Part shown: one piece after another, positions 9,866 through 19,582 of the stretch
Position numbering within the stretch: the stretch's first letter is position 1
How the letters are laid out: every line of letters begins with the position of its first letter
NCBI GenBank assembly: GCA_036365455.1
Contig: JAWQUS010000022.1
Location: forward strand, 1,364,001-1,428,000
From: Macrosoma leucophasiata
Taxonomy: Eukaryota; Arthropoda; Insecta; Lepidoptera; Hedylidae
DNA length: 64,000 nucleotides
Reading direction: 5' to 3'
The notes under the pieces: generated by a model
The model's database searches: none
What the model was told of the DNA's origin: nothing
What the model saw: the letters and a program-made list of their open reading frames with translations, nothing else
Program-made: the position numbers and the translations under genes

Positions 9866-10756
9866 AAGTGACTCTGACTGACGGACTCATAAATTGATGA
9901 CTGACGGACTGATAAATTGACTGACTGATTCTGAGTTTTACGTTGCTTAATACGTACGAGGCATGCCTTTTAAGTTTTGTCGTTTACCTGTTTATTGCCA
10001 ATTTTGAATTTAGAACCGTATAGCGTTTGAATCTATTTGAATTTGGAAGCTGAAAACAATTGAAATATCTACGATTCGTTCAATTGTTAAGTCTAGGCGT
10101 CATTTTAAAATTGTCGAGGAGGAGGTCGAAGAGGATTAACGCGACTTCAATGTTTTGAGGAGTTGATCTCTGTGTTTAGTGATAAAGCCCCATGTCTGAG
10201 GACCGTCGAACGATGGTATTTAGAATTCCAGCGTGGAAATACCTGCCTTGGTGGCAAATCTCATGAAGGACGTCCAAAAACAGCCTTCACCGAAGAAAAC
10301 ATCGTTGCTGTGACATCATTAGTAACCGCAGATCGTCATGTGACGTATCGTGAGATTGAAGCATCTTTATGCATTTCAGGGACAACAATCCAAAAGATTT
10401 TACATGAAGAACTTGGTGTGAGAAAACTGGTCTCCCGTTGGATCCCGCATATGCTTTCCGACGACCACAAGGCGGCTCGCGTCAGATGGTGTAGGAAATT
10501 TCTACAACGATTTAGCCGAGGAGAATCAAATCACGTATACGACATCATTAGTGGTGATGAATCTTGGATCTATGCCTATGATCCCGATTCGAAACAGCAA
10601 TCGACCGTTTGGGTCTTCCAAGATGAGCCGAAACCGACAAAAGTAGTGCGTTCACGAAGCACTTCAAAGAAAATGGTGGCTACGTTCGTGGCGAAAACAG
10701 GTCACGTTGCGACGATTGGGCTAGAGGATCGTAGGACAGTTAATGCATACTGGTAT

Positions 10757-10912
10757 GTATGTATGTATGTATCTTCACGCCAGGTCCCTAACGGGGTAGG
10801 CAGAGAGTGTAGAGCGCCAGACATCCCGGTTCTGACAAACCTCTCGTGCCTCGTCTACCTTCATCATTCTCTTCATACATGCACGCCGATTCCTAAGACT
10901 TTTGACCCCGCT
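10757..10912 (-). mobile_element. LINE-2 3' fragment inserted in mariner
   Basis: Reverse-strand end of the LINE described at 24855-25488, with the same CTTCACGCCAGGTCCCTAAC end and (TATG)n tail. Flanked by the perfect 13-bp duplication TGCATACTGGTAT (10744-10756, 10913-10925) of transposase sequence. Heavily 5'-truncated. Confidence 0.9.
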
Positions 10913-10934
10913 TGCATACTGGTATACCACCATA

Positions 10935-11079
10935 ATATTTGTGGCCTACAGATATTTGTTTCGGGTCTGGGTGTTTGTGTATGTGTTGTTTGTGTACAAC
11001 GGCACCCACGACACCGGCTTATACCTACTGTGGGGCTGTGAGTGTAAGCGTATTTTATTTTATTATTATTTTTACATCC
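10935..11079 (+). mobile_element. SINE-C 3' fragment inserted in mariner
   Basis: CTACAGATATTTGTTTCGGG through GTGTAAGCGTATTTT matches the SINE-C copy at 63495-63680 downstream of its tRNA-like head. The exact borders within the transposase are uncertain by a few bases. Confidence 0.75.
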
Positions 11080-11607
11080 TGTCTCCCTGAAATCATTTCC
11101 GAGGTTCGTAAAAACAACCCACAGCGACGCTTTATCCTGCACCATGACAATGCAAGCTCGCACACCGCTGGACGAACGATTGAGTATTTGAAGCAGGAAA
11201 ACGTTGAAATTTTGGACCACCCTTATAGTCCTGACTTAAGCCCTAACGATTTTCATACTTTTCCCAAAATTAAAAAAGAACTTCGCGGTCAACTGTTCCA
11301 GTCGGGTGAAGAAGCAGTCGATGCTTTCAAATCGGCGATTTTGACTACCCTTACTTTGGAGTGGAATAAATGCTTTAATAACTGGTTTGAGCGTATGGAA
11401 AAGTGTATTAAATATCGTGGCGAATACTTTGAAAAACAATAAAATGTATATAATGTTCCAGTAGTTAATTTTATTCACAAACGACAAAACTTAAAAGGCA
11501 CGCCTCGTATACGAAATATAATACAAGCGATGCCATAGAATTAAACAAAAAAATACCCATATACAAATTCAATATGGAGGGCTCTACTTTACCTTTAAAT
11601 AATAATA

Positions 11608-11962
11608 ATAATGGCAACCCTTGATACGTCCCACTGCTGGGCACGAGTCGCTTCCCTTTTTTGGGGGGAGGCCTGGAGCTTACTCCACCACGCTGCTCCA
11701 ATGCGGATTGGTGGAGATACGGGTTAGTGGCCAACCCACTGAAGGATGTTTTCAAATCGCTTACAAGGCCTCCGACATGGTTTAACGACTGCTACCTATC
11801 GATAACAACCGGGATCGACGGCTTAACGTGCCCTCCGAAGCACGGAAACGCGCATTTTTAATGTGCCACTAGCGGTCACCCATTATTCACCCGACCTCGC
11901 CCGTATCGCTTAACCGAGTAGATCGCTTACGATCTACACCAGCCGCGAGGCCATGCGCGCTT
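11608..11962 (-). mobile_element. SINE-D (5S-derived), complete reverse copy
   Basis: On the plus strand: (AAT)n tail, GGCAACCCTTGATACGTCCC, the GGTCACCCATTATTCACCC region (reverse of 5S box C), then CTTAACCGAGTAGATCGC and GCCGCGAGGCCATGCGCGC. An uninterrupted copy useful as a reference for the split ones. Confidence 0.85.
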
Positions 11963-12084
11963 CTTTATTATTGCACTTACTACCGTCCTATTAGAATGGT
12001 TTGCTCGGTTGACTCAATTTACTAGTGGAAGAATAATCTTCCAGTGGAAGAAAATTGTTCCGCTAATGAACAGTGTGGTCGTCA

Positions 12085-12312
12085 CTTCCTTACACCGCGG
12101 ACACTCCGCCAAAATTCCATACAAACGCTTAATTTGGTCCCTATTACACAGACATCACCAGTGACGTGTATTTACACATGCACCTGTGTACGTAGCACGT
12201 ATATAATACCAAACGTCGCCCATAAGAGGGGAGGAGGTTGGGTGAGGCGGGGAAATCGGGCGGGACGTCGAAGTGTCCATTCTATACGTAGTATTATTAC
12301 ATATTCTCTGAC
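12085..12312 (+). repeat. Repeat K, copy 1
   Basis: From CACCGCGGACACTCCGCC through GTGACGTGTATTTACACATG and GGGAGGAGGTTGGGTGAGGC to TATTATTACATATTCTCTG. Five copies here (also 16313, 38040, 56905, 59320). No terminal inverted repeat or poly-A tail is evident, so the class is unclear. Confidence 0.65.
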
Positions 12313-13006
12313 TTCCCGACGATTTAATAATACGATTAAATAATTAAATTTAGATAATTTTTATGTTTTGTATAAACGGTTACAAAAGTTATAAATTCCT
12401 TCGCTAAAACAGACGTCGCAAGATCGTCAATACGATATTGCAATAAAAATATCAAATAACGCTGACACAGTTAGGACTGCGAGGTTTTGGGGGTCCGTAG
12501 ACATAACAATATGCGGTTTTTGCATAAATATTTGTGCGTGGTAAAGGGAGAAAGAAAGTCAATATTTATTTCGAAAAGATCTTTACAGATACTTTCAAAA
12601 CGTCAAGAAATCATAAACTACCTAGAGTGAATAACCATTACATATAGTAAAAGCAAAAACATATATTGATAGTAAATTAAAATTAGAATTTGAAGTAAGT
12701 TAAAATATCACTATCACAAAATTTTTCAATTCCTTCAATGATGATGAATGAAGAGAAAGAAAAACTTATTCGTCAAGATCAAAGTTATTCACTTAGCAGA
12801 GTTCCAAGTGCAGTCACTACTGAGAAGAACTCCGCTACCCAATAAACTCAGTAAGAGCTCTTTTAAATAACAGCTTAAATCAAGTACAGATTATCATGTA
12901 GTAGTGAAACCTTCAAAAATGTTCTTAAGAGGCACTGTATAAAGCTTCCCATCTCATTTTATCCTACGTTAAATATTGTGAATGTAGGTATGTTAATTAT
13001 TATTTA
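12313..13006. other. Mostly unassigned
   Basis: AT-rich. At about 12775-12870 GGTCAAGATC-like and CAGAGTTCCAAGTGCAGTCA / ACTGAGAAGAACTCCGCTAC resembles LINE 3' UTR sequence also present at about 30575-30650. The rest is unrecognised. Confidence 0.4.
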
Positions 13007-13203
13007 CTAGCTGACCCGGCAAACTTCGGATTGCCTCAGAATGATTAAGTGTGGACCGGACTATTTGTATGGAAAAATGGAATTGTGGTTTTTAGTATTT
13101 CCATTCAGTTTTTTCATTTTTTTTACTTCTTAAACCTTCCAGAAATAATTAAAAACTAAAGTTAACCAAATCGATAGAGCCGTTCTCGAGTTTTAGCGAG
13201 ACT
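13007..13203 (-). mobile_element. Helitron-like M, reverse
   Basis: Begins CTAGCTGACCCGGCAAACTT and ends GAGTTTTAGCGAGACTA. Slightly shortened compared with other M copies. Confidence 0.5.
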
Positions 13204-13215
13204 ACTGGGTTTTTT

Positions 13216-13503
13216 GTACTAGTGGTAGAGCTCCAGTGACGGAGCTCGCGGGCGTAGGCACCACCGCATTACCTAATATACTTGCCGCTAAATGGTAGTG
13301 TTCAGCACTATCGTATTCCGGTCAGGTGGTAATGTACGGCCCTGTAATTTCCGGCACAGAGGCATTACACCTTAAGCCATAGGAGTGGTAACGCATCTGC
13401 ATTTTGACCTTGGTCTTTGTGTGGGTGTCTATAGGCTGCAGTCATCACTTAACATCAATGTGAACTGCATGCTTGTTTGCCACTTCCATAACATAAAAAA
13501 AAA
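13216..13503 (+). mobile_element. SINE-A, full-length
   Basis: ACTAGTGGTAGAGCTCCAGT to CCATAACATAAAAAAAAA. Sits directly beside the M element. Confidence 0.85.
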
Positions 13504-13934
13504 CTTACGAACAGCAATAGATTTTTATGTAGGGTAAAATACGGATTCTTGCCTAAGAGGGGATAACTTAAACCTTAACAAATGTCTTGGTGCAACTTAG
13601 GCTAAATATATTTTCACTTCAAAACCACGGAACCCAAAACTATGAAACGGTTCGCGCTTATCTTTTTTTTCATCAAACCCAACAATTGGCCGTCACAATT
13701 ACTGAGGCGTCAGCAAAAAAATGCACTTTCATTTTGTAGGTGGGCAACACACAAAAAAAAAACACGTAGTACTTTTTCAAAAGTAGGTCGATCAGTTCAT
13801 TGACTTTTCCGAAATGCTTAGGAAAGCTGTGTCTTTTTTGATGACTGTACTTTAAAGTTGGACTCATTTTCGTGATTGGTAGGTATTTGTTTGGTTTTTA
13901 GAGGTCTATTTTTTTTTAATGCGGCCATTTTTTT
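13504..13934. other. No feature recognised except MITE-Q debris
   Basis: TTAACAAATGTCTTGGTGCA at about 13575 matches one end of MITE-Q. The remainder is AT-rich and unrecognised. Confidence 0.4.
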
Positions 13935-14340
13935 ATAGTTAACCTAGTGGATATATATTCTCTGGATTATAAATATGCGACAAAATTAGGTTTACAGAAT
14001 ATCTGGATGAACGAAATGGTTCTGCAGTTTTTTTTATGTTATGAAAGTGGCAAATAAGCATGAAGTTCACATTGATGTTAAGTGATGACTGCAGCCTATA
14101 GACACCCACACAAAGACCAGAGGTCAAAATGCAGATTCGTTACCACTCCTGAGGCCTAAAGTGTTATGCCTCTGTGCCTGAAATTACAGAGCCGTACATT
14201 ACCACCTGACCGGAACACGATAGTGCTGGACACTACCATTTAGCGGCAAGTATATTAGGTAACGCGGTGGTGCCTACGCCCGCGAGCTCCGTCAATGGAG
14301 CTCTACCACCAGTTAGAAAGTGGGATCCTAACCTATTATA
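13935..14340 (+). repeat. Repeat Y, split by SINE-A
   Basis: AACCTAGTGGATATATATTC, then ATAAATATGCGACAAAATTAGG and ATCTGGATGAACGAAATGG before a reverse SINE-A, then GTGGGATCCTAACCTATT. Related copies: 45525-45625, 48285-48395, about 49800-49900 and 60268-60680. Confidence 0.5.
14028..14312 (-). mobile_element. SINE-A, reverse, full-length
   Basis: Poly-T start, AAATAAGCATGAAGTTCAC, ending GCTCTACCACCAGT. Inserted in repeat Y. Confidence 0.85.
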
Positions 14341-14392
14341 ATCACATAGGAGCATCAATACATTCCGGATGTTTTTATATACATATGTATAT

Positions 14393-14490
14393 ATATATGT
14401 ATCTTCACGCCAGGTCCCTAACGGGGTAGGCAGAAAGTGTAGAGCGCCATATATCCCGGTCCTGACATACCTCTACCTCTACATATATAC
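14393..14490 (-). mobile_element. LINE-2 3' fragment
   Basis: A TATG/TA tail followed by TCTTCACGCCAGGTCCCTAA and GTAGGCAGAAAGTGTAGAGC: the last bases of LINE-2 only. Confidence 0.7.
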
Positions 14491-14654
14491 ATATTACATT
14501 TATACATATGTGTAACTCATAAAGTAGAATTATAACTTATATGGGCAAAGATAAGCAAAACTAACTTATGAAATGTTTATTGAATTAAGTTTAAAATTAA
14601 AACTAGAACATTCATTTCCTTAATTGAGTTTTTTTCTTAATTAAGATGCATTCC

Positions 14655-14825
14655 TTACGGCCCTGTAATTTCCGGCACAGGAGCATAACACCTTAGGCCT
14701 CAGGAGTGGTAACGCATCTGCATTTTGACCTTGCTCTGTCTGTAAGCTGCAGTCATCACTAAATGTCAATGTTCAAATCAATGTGAACTGCAAGCTTGTT
14801 CGCCACTTTCATTACACAAAAAAAT
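14655..14825 (+). mobile_element. SINE-A, 5'-truncated
   Basis: Starts at TACGGCCCTGTAATTTCCGG and ends ATTACACAAAAAAA. The first half is missing. Confidence 0.8.
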
Positions 14826-14854
14826 CAAAACCAATTCGGGTATCATCAAGATAA

Positions 14855-14937
14855 CTGCCTCAGTATCCTAATGGTAGCAGGCCGCTACTACTGCGCTGGA
14901 GTCCTGGGTTCGATTCCCGGATTATTAGAGATAGAAA
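14855..14937 (+). mobile_element. SINE-H tRNA-like head only
   Basis: CTGCCTCAGTATCCTAATGG (A-box region) and CTGGGTTCGATTCCCGG (B box). The body is missing; MITE-U follows. Confidence 0.65.
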
Positions 14938-14950
14938 TAGAAATAGGAAT

Positions 14951-15189
14951 ATAGGTCGCGCCAGGTAAAAAGAACGCTGGCGGTCAAGCTGCGCAGTAGA
15001 CGATTTATCGATCTATTTGGTAGTATGAGGTGCGGCGTTTTCAATCTGCCTACCAATATACGAAACCGCAAGCGAAAGCTAGATCAAAAATAAACCAATA
15101 GGGCTAGTACTTTCGTGCGCGAGTGTACCGATGCGCGAACACATCCCTTCTACTTTCTTCCAGCGTTCTTTTTACGTGGCGCGACCTAT
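14951..15189. mobile_element. MITE-U, 239 bp with 30-bp terminal inverted repeats
   Basis: The ends begin ATAGGTCGCGCCAGGTAAAA on the left and ATAGGTCGCGCCACGTAAAA on the reversed right, 29 of 30 bases the same. TA on both sides could be the target duplication, as in Tc1/mariner-type MITEs. No second copy was seen in the window. Confidence 0.8.
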
Positions 15190-15191
15190 AG

Positions 15192-15404
15192 AAATAGTTT
15201 ATTTTTTGACACACACACACACGCTAAATAAACAAATGATAATAATAATAAAAGAAAAAAAACAATGATAAAAACAGAAACAACTTAACACAACTACCGG
15301 CATGATGTATGTGTGAGACCAAAAAAATGGTACCCATCTCAGCTGATTGCTGTAGTTGGCACTACAGCGCTGGTGTTCTGATGGGACCACCGTAAGTGGC
15401 TTTG
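15192..15404 (-). repeat. Repeat Z, copy 2
   Basis: Reverse of the copy at 8604-9140: (CA)n, AACAACTTAACACAACTACC, GAGACCAAAAAAATGGTACC, ending GATGGGACCACCGTAAGTGG. Uninterrupted, so it shows the empty site for the repeat-F insertion. Confidence 0.6.
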
Positions 15405-15449
15405 CGAACTACAAGCCGCCCAACTACATAAAACTTCCATGCATACTGA

Positions 15450-15743
15450 TTTTTTTTTTTTTTTTTTTTATGTTATGGAAGTGGTAAACAAGCATGCAGT
15501 TCACATTGATGTTAAGTGATGACTGCAGCCTATAGACACCCATACAAAGACCAAGGTCAAAATGCAGATGCGTTACCACTCCTGAGGCCTAAGGTCTTAT
15601 GCCTCTGTGCCGGAAATTACAGGGCCATACATTACCACCTGACCGGAACACGATAGTGTTGAACACTACCATTTAGCGGCAAGTATATTAGGTAATGCGG
15701 TGGTGCCTACGCCCGCGAGCTCCGTCACTGGAGCTCTACCACC
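15450..15743 (-). mobile_element. SINE-A, reverse, full-length
   Basis: Long poly-T, then GGAAGTGGTAAACAAGCATG, ending GGAGCTCTACCACC. Confidence 0.85.
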
Positions 15744-15804
15744 TTTATTGATGTTATATTTATATACAAAGTTACGTAATATTATAGATAACGGTGTGAA
15801 ATTA

Positions 15805-15987
15805 TTTTTCTCTGATTCTATTGGATTTTTTCCATTTTCTGGAAGTGTCCCAGTACCTAGGAGTTTTGTAATGTGCCTGGAGCCAAAAACGTAACCGGCG
15901 AATCGTAGGTGTTTGCATGCTGGAATGGATGCATTTACTTCTGCCTACCTCTTCGGGGATTACAGGTGTGAAGTTACATTTACATTA
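15805..15987 (+). mobile_element. SINE-H, body and tail without head
   Basis: GATTCTATTGGATTTTTTCC, CCCAGTACCTAGGAG, AAAACGTAACCGGCGAATCG and the LINE-2-like end CTTCGGGGATTACAGGTGTG. Confidence 0.7.
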
Positions 15988-15997
15988 ACTTGAAAAT

Positions 15998-16190
15998 TAT
16001 TGCACTATTTATTTTTCGCAAAAACACATGCGAGTAAACTTAAGAAATTAAAGAGAACACGGAGAGAAAAATTTGACTTCGGGCAGGAATCGAACCTGCG
16101 ACCTCAGGATAACCAGTCCAGCCGCTTTACCACTAAGGTACCGAAGTCCCACACCGATGCGTCAAACTTAGCTTTCCCTTTTTTAACTTT
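15998..16190 (-). mobile_element. Repeat G (tRNA-like, sister of repeat F)
   Basis: Reverse tail TTTTTCGCAAAAACACATGCG...AAAGAGAACACGGAGAG, then a tRNA-like segment 16075-16148 and the start CACACCGATGCGTCAAA. The tail is recognisably related to the F tail (CAAGCATGTGTTAATGCGAA), so F and G look like one superfamily. Confidence 0.6.
16075..16148 (-). tRNA. tRNA-like cloverleaf in repeat G
   Basis: 74 nt, acceptor GACTTCG/CGAAGTC, T arm GCAGG-TTCGATT-CCTGC with a perfect B box. The anticodon loop reads CTGGTTA with GGT at its centre, on a stem with one mispair. Probably part of a SINE. Confidence 0.5.
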
Positions 16191-16312
16191 TAACCGACTT
16201 AGGGTCGGTGAACGACATCCTTGAAAATTATTTATTTACAAATAACGACACCAAATTGCATTAATGTATTTGCTTCCTCCTATTTCATTTTGTCTCAAAT
16301 TTTAATGTACAG

Positions 16313-16537
16313 TCACACCGCGGCCACTCCGTCAAAATTCCATACAAACGCTTAATTTGATCTCTATTACACAGACACCAATCAGTGACGTGTATTCACA
16401 CGTGCACCTGTGTGCGTAGCACGTACAAAATACCAACCGTCGCCCATAAGAGGGGAGGAGGTTGGGTGAGGCGGGGAAATCGGGCGGGACGTCGAAGTGT
16501 CCATTCTATACGTAGTATTATTACATATTCTCTGGTA
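16313..16537 (+). repeat. Repeat K, copy 2
   Basis: CACACCGCGGCCACTCCGTC to ATTACATATTCTCTG. Close match to copy 1. Confidence 0.65.
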
Positions 16538-16540
16538 CAG

Positions 16541-16745
16541 TGCTCATCAAGAAATATTGCAAATCGAGCCTACGAAAGAGACAATTGGCTAGTTTCGCTT
16601 CGTAGAGCGTTATCTCTGTTGCACACTGCCTACGTAAGTACTGATAGTCCGGTATTGGTCAAAACTTGATCAAAATGGTGGACAAACGTCATATTGGTAA
16701 GGTGCGAAAAAGCTCGTACACACCCGAAATAAGCCGAAATCTCCT
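16541..16745 (+). repeat. Repeat V, copy 1
   Basis: ATCGAGCCTACGAAAGAG, CTCTGTTGCACACTGCCTAC, CAAAACTTGATCAAAATGG and AAATCTCCTTCC also occur in order at 44537-44750. About 200 bp, class unknown. Confidence 0.55.
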
Positions 16746-16765
16746 TCCTGAGGTCGTCGTGATAA

Positions 16766-16865
16766 TATAGTAATAATAAAACTTTATTTGGTGCACAAAG
16801 CAAACACGGGTTGGTTACAGAGAAAAAGAGAACATAAAATCACTTTTAAAAAATAGCACAATACA
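16766..16865 (-). mobile_element. LINE-type 3' tail, reverse
   Basis: AATAATAAAACTTTATTTGG followed by GTGCACAAAG looks like a reversed AATAAAGTTTTATTATT tail. Confidence 0.35.
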
Positions 16866-16874
16866 ATACATACT

Positions 16875-17022
16875 ATCCCCCTTATTCATAAACGTACATA
16901 CGTTTTAGCTATAAAATGCTTTGTCTTTGTCAGTTGCATTGTCAAATGTACAGGACAGAAAAAGACAAAGGAGAGATTATCAACATTTTAGCTAAAATAC
17001 GTTTATGATATGGGGGTTAGTA
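16875..17022. mobile_element. MITE-L, copy 1
   Basis: About 148 bp. The ends CCCCTTATTCATAAACGTA and (reversed) CCCCCATATCATAAACGTA are inverted repeats, with internal inverted TGCTTTGTCTTTGTC / GACAAAGGAGAG. Copies at 19123-19268 and 25866-26011. Confidence 0.65.
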
Positions 17023-17164
17023 TATAAATCTGCTCTGAATGTTTGTCTCTTTTTAGCATCAAAAAGGTGCCAGGCTCACGCCTGGCATTTGCTGAATCGG
17101 CCACTTGATTTTCAATCGGAACTCATTCGGTGCCGCACGGATGTCAATTACCATGTAAAGCCAA

Positions 17165-18060
17165 ATTAAGTTCATCAAAAACCGGTCAAGTGCGTGTCGG
17201 GCCACGCGCAGTGTAGGGTTCCGTAGTTACAAAGTGAGAGATGTAATAAAAAAATAAACAAATATATTCTATGGAGTTGTTCGAAATTTTGGAGTAAAAT
17301 ACATTTGGTCGACTATTACTCGCAAACTTGTAAAGCCAACTTAGGTGTGATAGTTTTCCTTTTAATTAATTTCATTATATATGGCTACGCTGGGGGTCCT
17401 GGGATCGATTCCCGGGTCGGGGACTATCAGTGATAACGGTTTAAAATCCTTTATCTGTGGTTGCTATTGGGATTTTTCCATTTTCTGGAAGTTTCCCAGT
17501 ACCTCGAAGTTTGGTAATGTGCCCGGAGATGGCAACAGGTTCGCCACCTGTTACATGGGCCAAAACGTAACCGGCGAGTCGTGGGTGTTTGCATGTATGC
17601 TTGAATGCATGCATTTACCTCTGCCTACCCCTTCGGGGAATACAGGCGTGAAGTTACGTTATATATGGCTACTATTGCCGTATCGTTTGAATTTCTAACA
17701 ACAACCGTTTAGTCGAACGGGGGCACATGACTCGAAAATTGGCCCTTTAAGGCTTAATAAGTCACGAACCGTTACCTGAATTGAAAAATGATCTTAGCGC
17801 ACTCCTACCATTTTTAAAAGACCTATCCAACGATATCTTACACTATATAGAAAACGAAAAATAAAAAAATATGCGCGCGTTACATGTAGGGGAGGTACCC
17901 TAAATAAAAAAATGACATGTTTTTATTCTACCACTTTGTCGGCGTACTAAAGATGTATACCTACTGGTGCCAAATTTAAAGTCTCTAGTACTAATAGTTT
18001 TTGCGCTAAACCGCGGACGGACAGACAGACAGACGGCCATGGCAAAACTATAAAACAGAA
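17165..18060 (+). repeat. Repeat T, interrupted by SINE-H
   Basis: GGTCAAGTGCGTGTCGGGCC and TGTAGGGTTCCGTAG at the start, with GCTAAACCGCGGACGGACAG and a GACA run at the end. SINE-H lies at 17389-17658 within it. The uninterrupted sequence matches 27425-27716 reversed and 59618-60215. Confidence 0.5.
17389..17658 (+). mobile_element. SINE-H, slightly 5'-truncated, with target duplication
   Basis: Begins inside the tRNA-like head (GCTGGGGGTCCTGGGATCGA) and ends GGCGTGAAGTTACG. Flanked by the 14-bp direct repeat TTATATATGGCTAC (17375-17388, 17659-17672), so it is a retroposed copy inserted into repeat T. Confidence 0.85.
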
Positions 18061-18164
18061 AAAAGTTAACAAAAAAAAGAAATCGTGATAAAAATTAAAT
18101 ACATATCACTATGCTCGAGATCTCTTGTCTCAATCTCGCATATTGATACCATTCTCGTGTGCAT

Positions 18165-18572
18165 TATTTCTTGTTTTTTTTTCTATTGTTATGGCATCGC
18201 TATATACGCATATTGCCAGTATCAAGTAAAACGATATTTCGTATTCGTAATAAGCAGCGTATAAGTCAGAGTCAGTCAGTCAATTTATCAGGCCGTCAGT
18301 CAGTCACAGTCAGTAATTCAAGTAAAGCGATGGCTACTTTACCAGAACACTAACAATGAAGTTTTGGAGGCAACCTGATAGGCCGTGTTTTCGCACTGCT
18401 ATTCTATTTCACTATACACGGGCACTGTAATAAACCTATATCAAACAAAATGCCACCAACTTTATTTAATATAACTCAAAAATACACCAAAAAACGAAAT
18501 AAAATAAGAGCACCACACGCCTCTTTCCAGGTTCCCGCCAAAACTCAGTCTTCATTATTTCTTGTTGGATAC
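18165..18572 (-). mobile_element. Repeat B, reverse, near full-length
   Basis: Poly-T, GTTATGGCATCGCTATATAC, CCAGTATCAAGTAAAACGA, GTCAGTCAGTC region, AATAACAGTGC-reverse, ending AGGTTCCCGCCAAAACTC. Confidence 0.75.
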
Positions 18573-18844
18573 TGTACATAAAAGTAACTTCACGGTACAT
18601 GCGCCTGCGCATCTTTTATAAAGAATGATGAAATAAAATAAAAAAAGTGATTTTCTAAGATCGAAGCCATTAAAAATTATGTATTTGGTCTAACTATTCA
18701 AGTTTATGAGATAAAGTCTCACAAGATCTTACGTAACTGTTACGCAACGCAACCTAGTGACATACAGACATACAAGTTTCCTACTATGTGTTACGTACTA
18801 GATTTCATTAGATAGCAACGGTGAGGTGTATGAGCTTTATATTT

Positions 18845-19115
18845 TACTGGTAGAGCTCCAGTGTAGGAGCTCGAGGGCGTAGGCACCACCGCATTACCTA
18901 ATCTATCTGCCCCCAATTGTTGTTCAGCACTATCGTGTCCGGTGGTAATGTACGGCCCTGTAATTTCCGGCACAGAGGCATAACACCTTAGGCCTCAGGA
19001 GTGGTAACGCATCTGCATTTTGACCTTGGTCTTTGTGATGGTGTCTATAGGCTGCAGTCATCACTTAACATCAATGTGAACTGCATGTTTGTTTGCCACT
19101 TTCGTAACATAAAAA
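18845..19115 (+). mobile_element. SINE-A
   Basis: ACTGGTAGAGCTCCAGTGTA to TTCGTAACATAAAAA, with a shortened middle. Confidence 0.8.
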
Positions 19116-19122
19116 GTTAACC

Positions 19123-19268
19123 CCCTTATTCATAAACGTACATTAGATACGTTTTAGCTATAGAATGCTTTGCCTTTGTCAGTTGCATTGTCGAATGTGC
19201 AGGATAGAAAAAGACAAAGGAGAGATTAGCAACACTTTAGCTAAAATACGTTTATGAATATGGGGGTT
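19123..19268. mobile_element. MITE-L, copy 2
   Basis: CCCCCTTATTCATAAACGTA to ACGTTTATGAATATGGGGG: the cleanest terminal inverted repeats of the family. TTAA and TTAG flank it, hinting at a TTA(A)-type target. Confidence 0.75.
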
Positions 19269-19290
19269 AGGTTCTATTTTTTTGGACCTA

Positions 19291-19579
19291 TTTTTTTTAA
19301 ATAAGTAATGTAGGTTACAAACAAGCATGCAGCTCACATTGATGTTAAGTGATGACTGCAGCCTATAGACACCCACACAAAGACCAAGGTCAAAATGCAG
19401 ATGCGTTACCACTCCCGAGGCCTAAGGTCTTATGCCTCTGTGCCGGAAATTACAGGGCCGTACATTACCACCTGACCGGAACACGATAGTGCTGAACACT
19501 ACCATTTAGCGGCAAGTATATTAGGTAATGCGGTGGTACCTACGCCCGCGAGCTCCGTCACTGGAGCTCTACCACCAGT
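19291..19579 (-). mobile_element. SINE-A, reverse, full-length
   Basis: Poly-T, ACAAACAAGCATGCAGCTCA, ending GCTCTACCACCAGTA. Confidence 0.85.
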
Positions 19580-19582
19580 AGA

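Larger units (their letters stand above)
10163..11442 (+). pseudogene. mariner transposase, disrupted
   Basis: The first part (10163-10756) carries DKAPCLRTVERWYLEF, the helix-turn-helix region ending in HVTYREIEASLCISG, SRWIPHML and the first catalytic aspartate in ISGDESWIYAYDP, then VWVFQDEPKPTKVVRSRS. The second part (11080-11442) carries FILHHDNASSHT (second Asp), YSPDLSPNDF (third Asp) and the C-terminal WFERMEKCIKYRGEYFEKQ. Between them sit a LINE-2 fragment and a SINE-C fragment. The N-terminal 20-40 residues are lost to stops before 10163. Only 33 residues separate the second and third Asp, where mariners have 34, because one residue before YSPD is missing. Confidence 0.93.
9957..11507 (+). 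mobile_element. mariner-family DNA transposon with two internal insertions
   Basis: 29-bp terminal inverted repeats at 9957-9985 (CGAGGCATGCCTTTTAAG...) and 11479-11507 differ at one base, and TA dinucleotides flank the element (9955-9956, 11508-11509). Subtracting the LINE-2 and SINE-C insertions leaves about 1.24 kb, close to the usual mariner length. Tc1/mariner elements move by cut-and-paste into TA. This copy is dead, since its transposase is interrupted. Confidence 0.92.
9456..11553 (+). mobile_element. Repeat B, forward copy with nested SINE-A and mariner
   Basis: B starts at GGACCTTGAAAGATGCGTGT and continues through CAGTGCGAAAACACG. It is broken by a reverse SINE-A at 9575-9865, resumes with the TGACTGACGGAC region, is broken by mariner at TACG/TACG, and ends TACAAGCGATGCCATAG plus A-rich tail at about 11553. 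Removing the insertions restores the order seen in B copies at 57715 and 60735. Confidence 0.75.
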
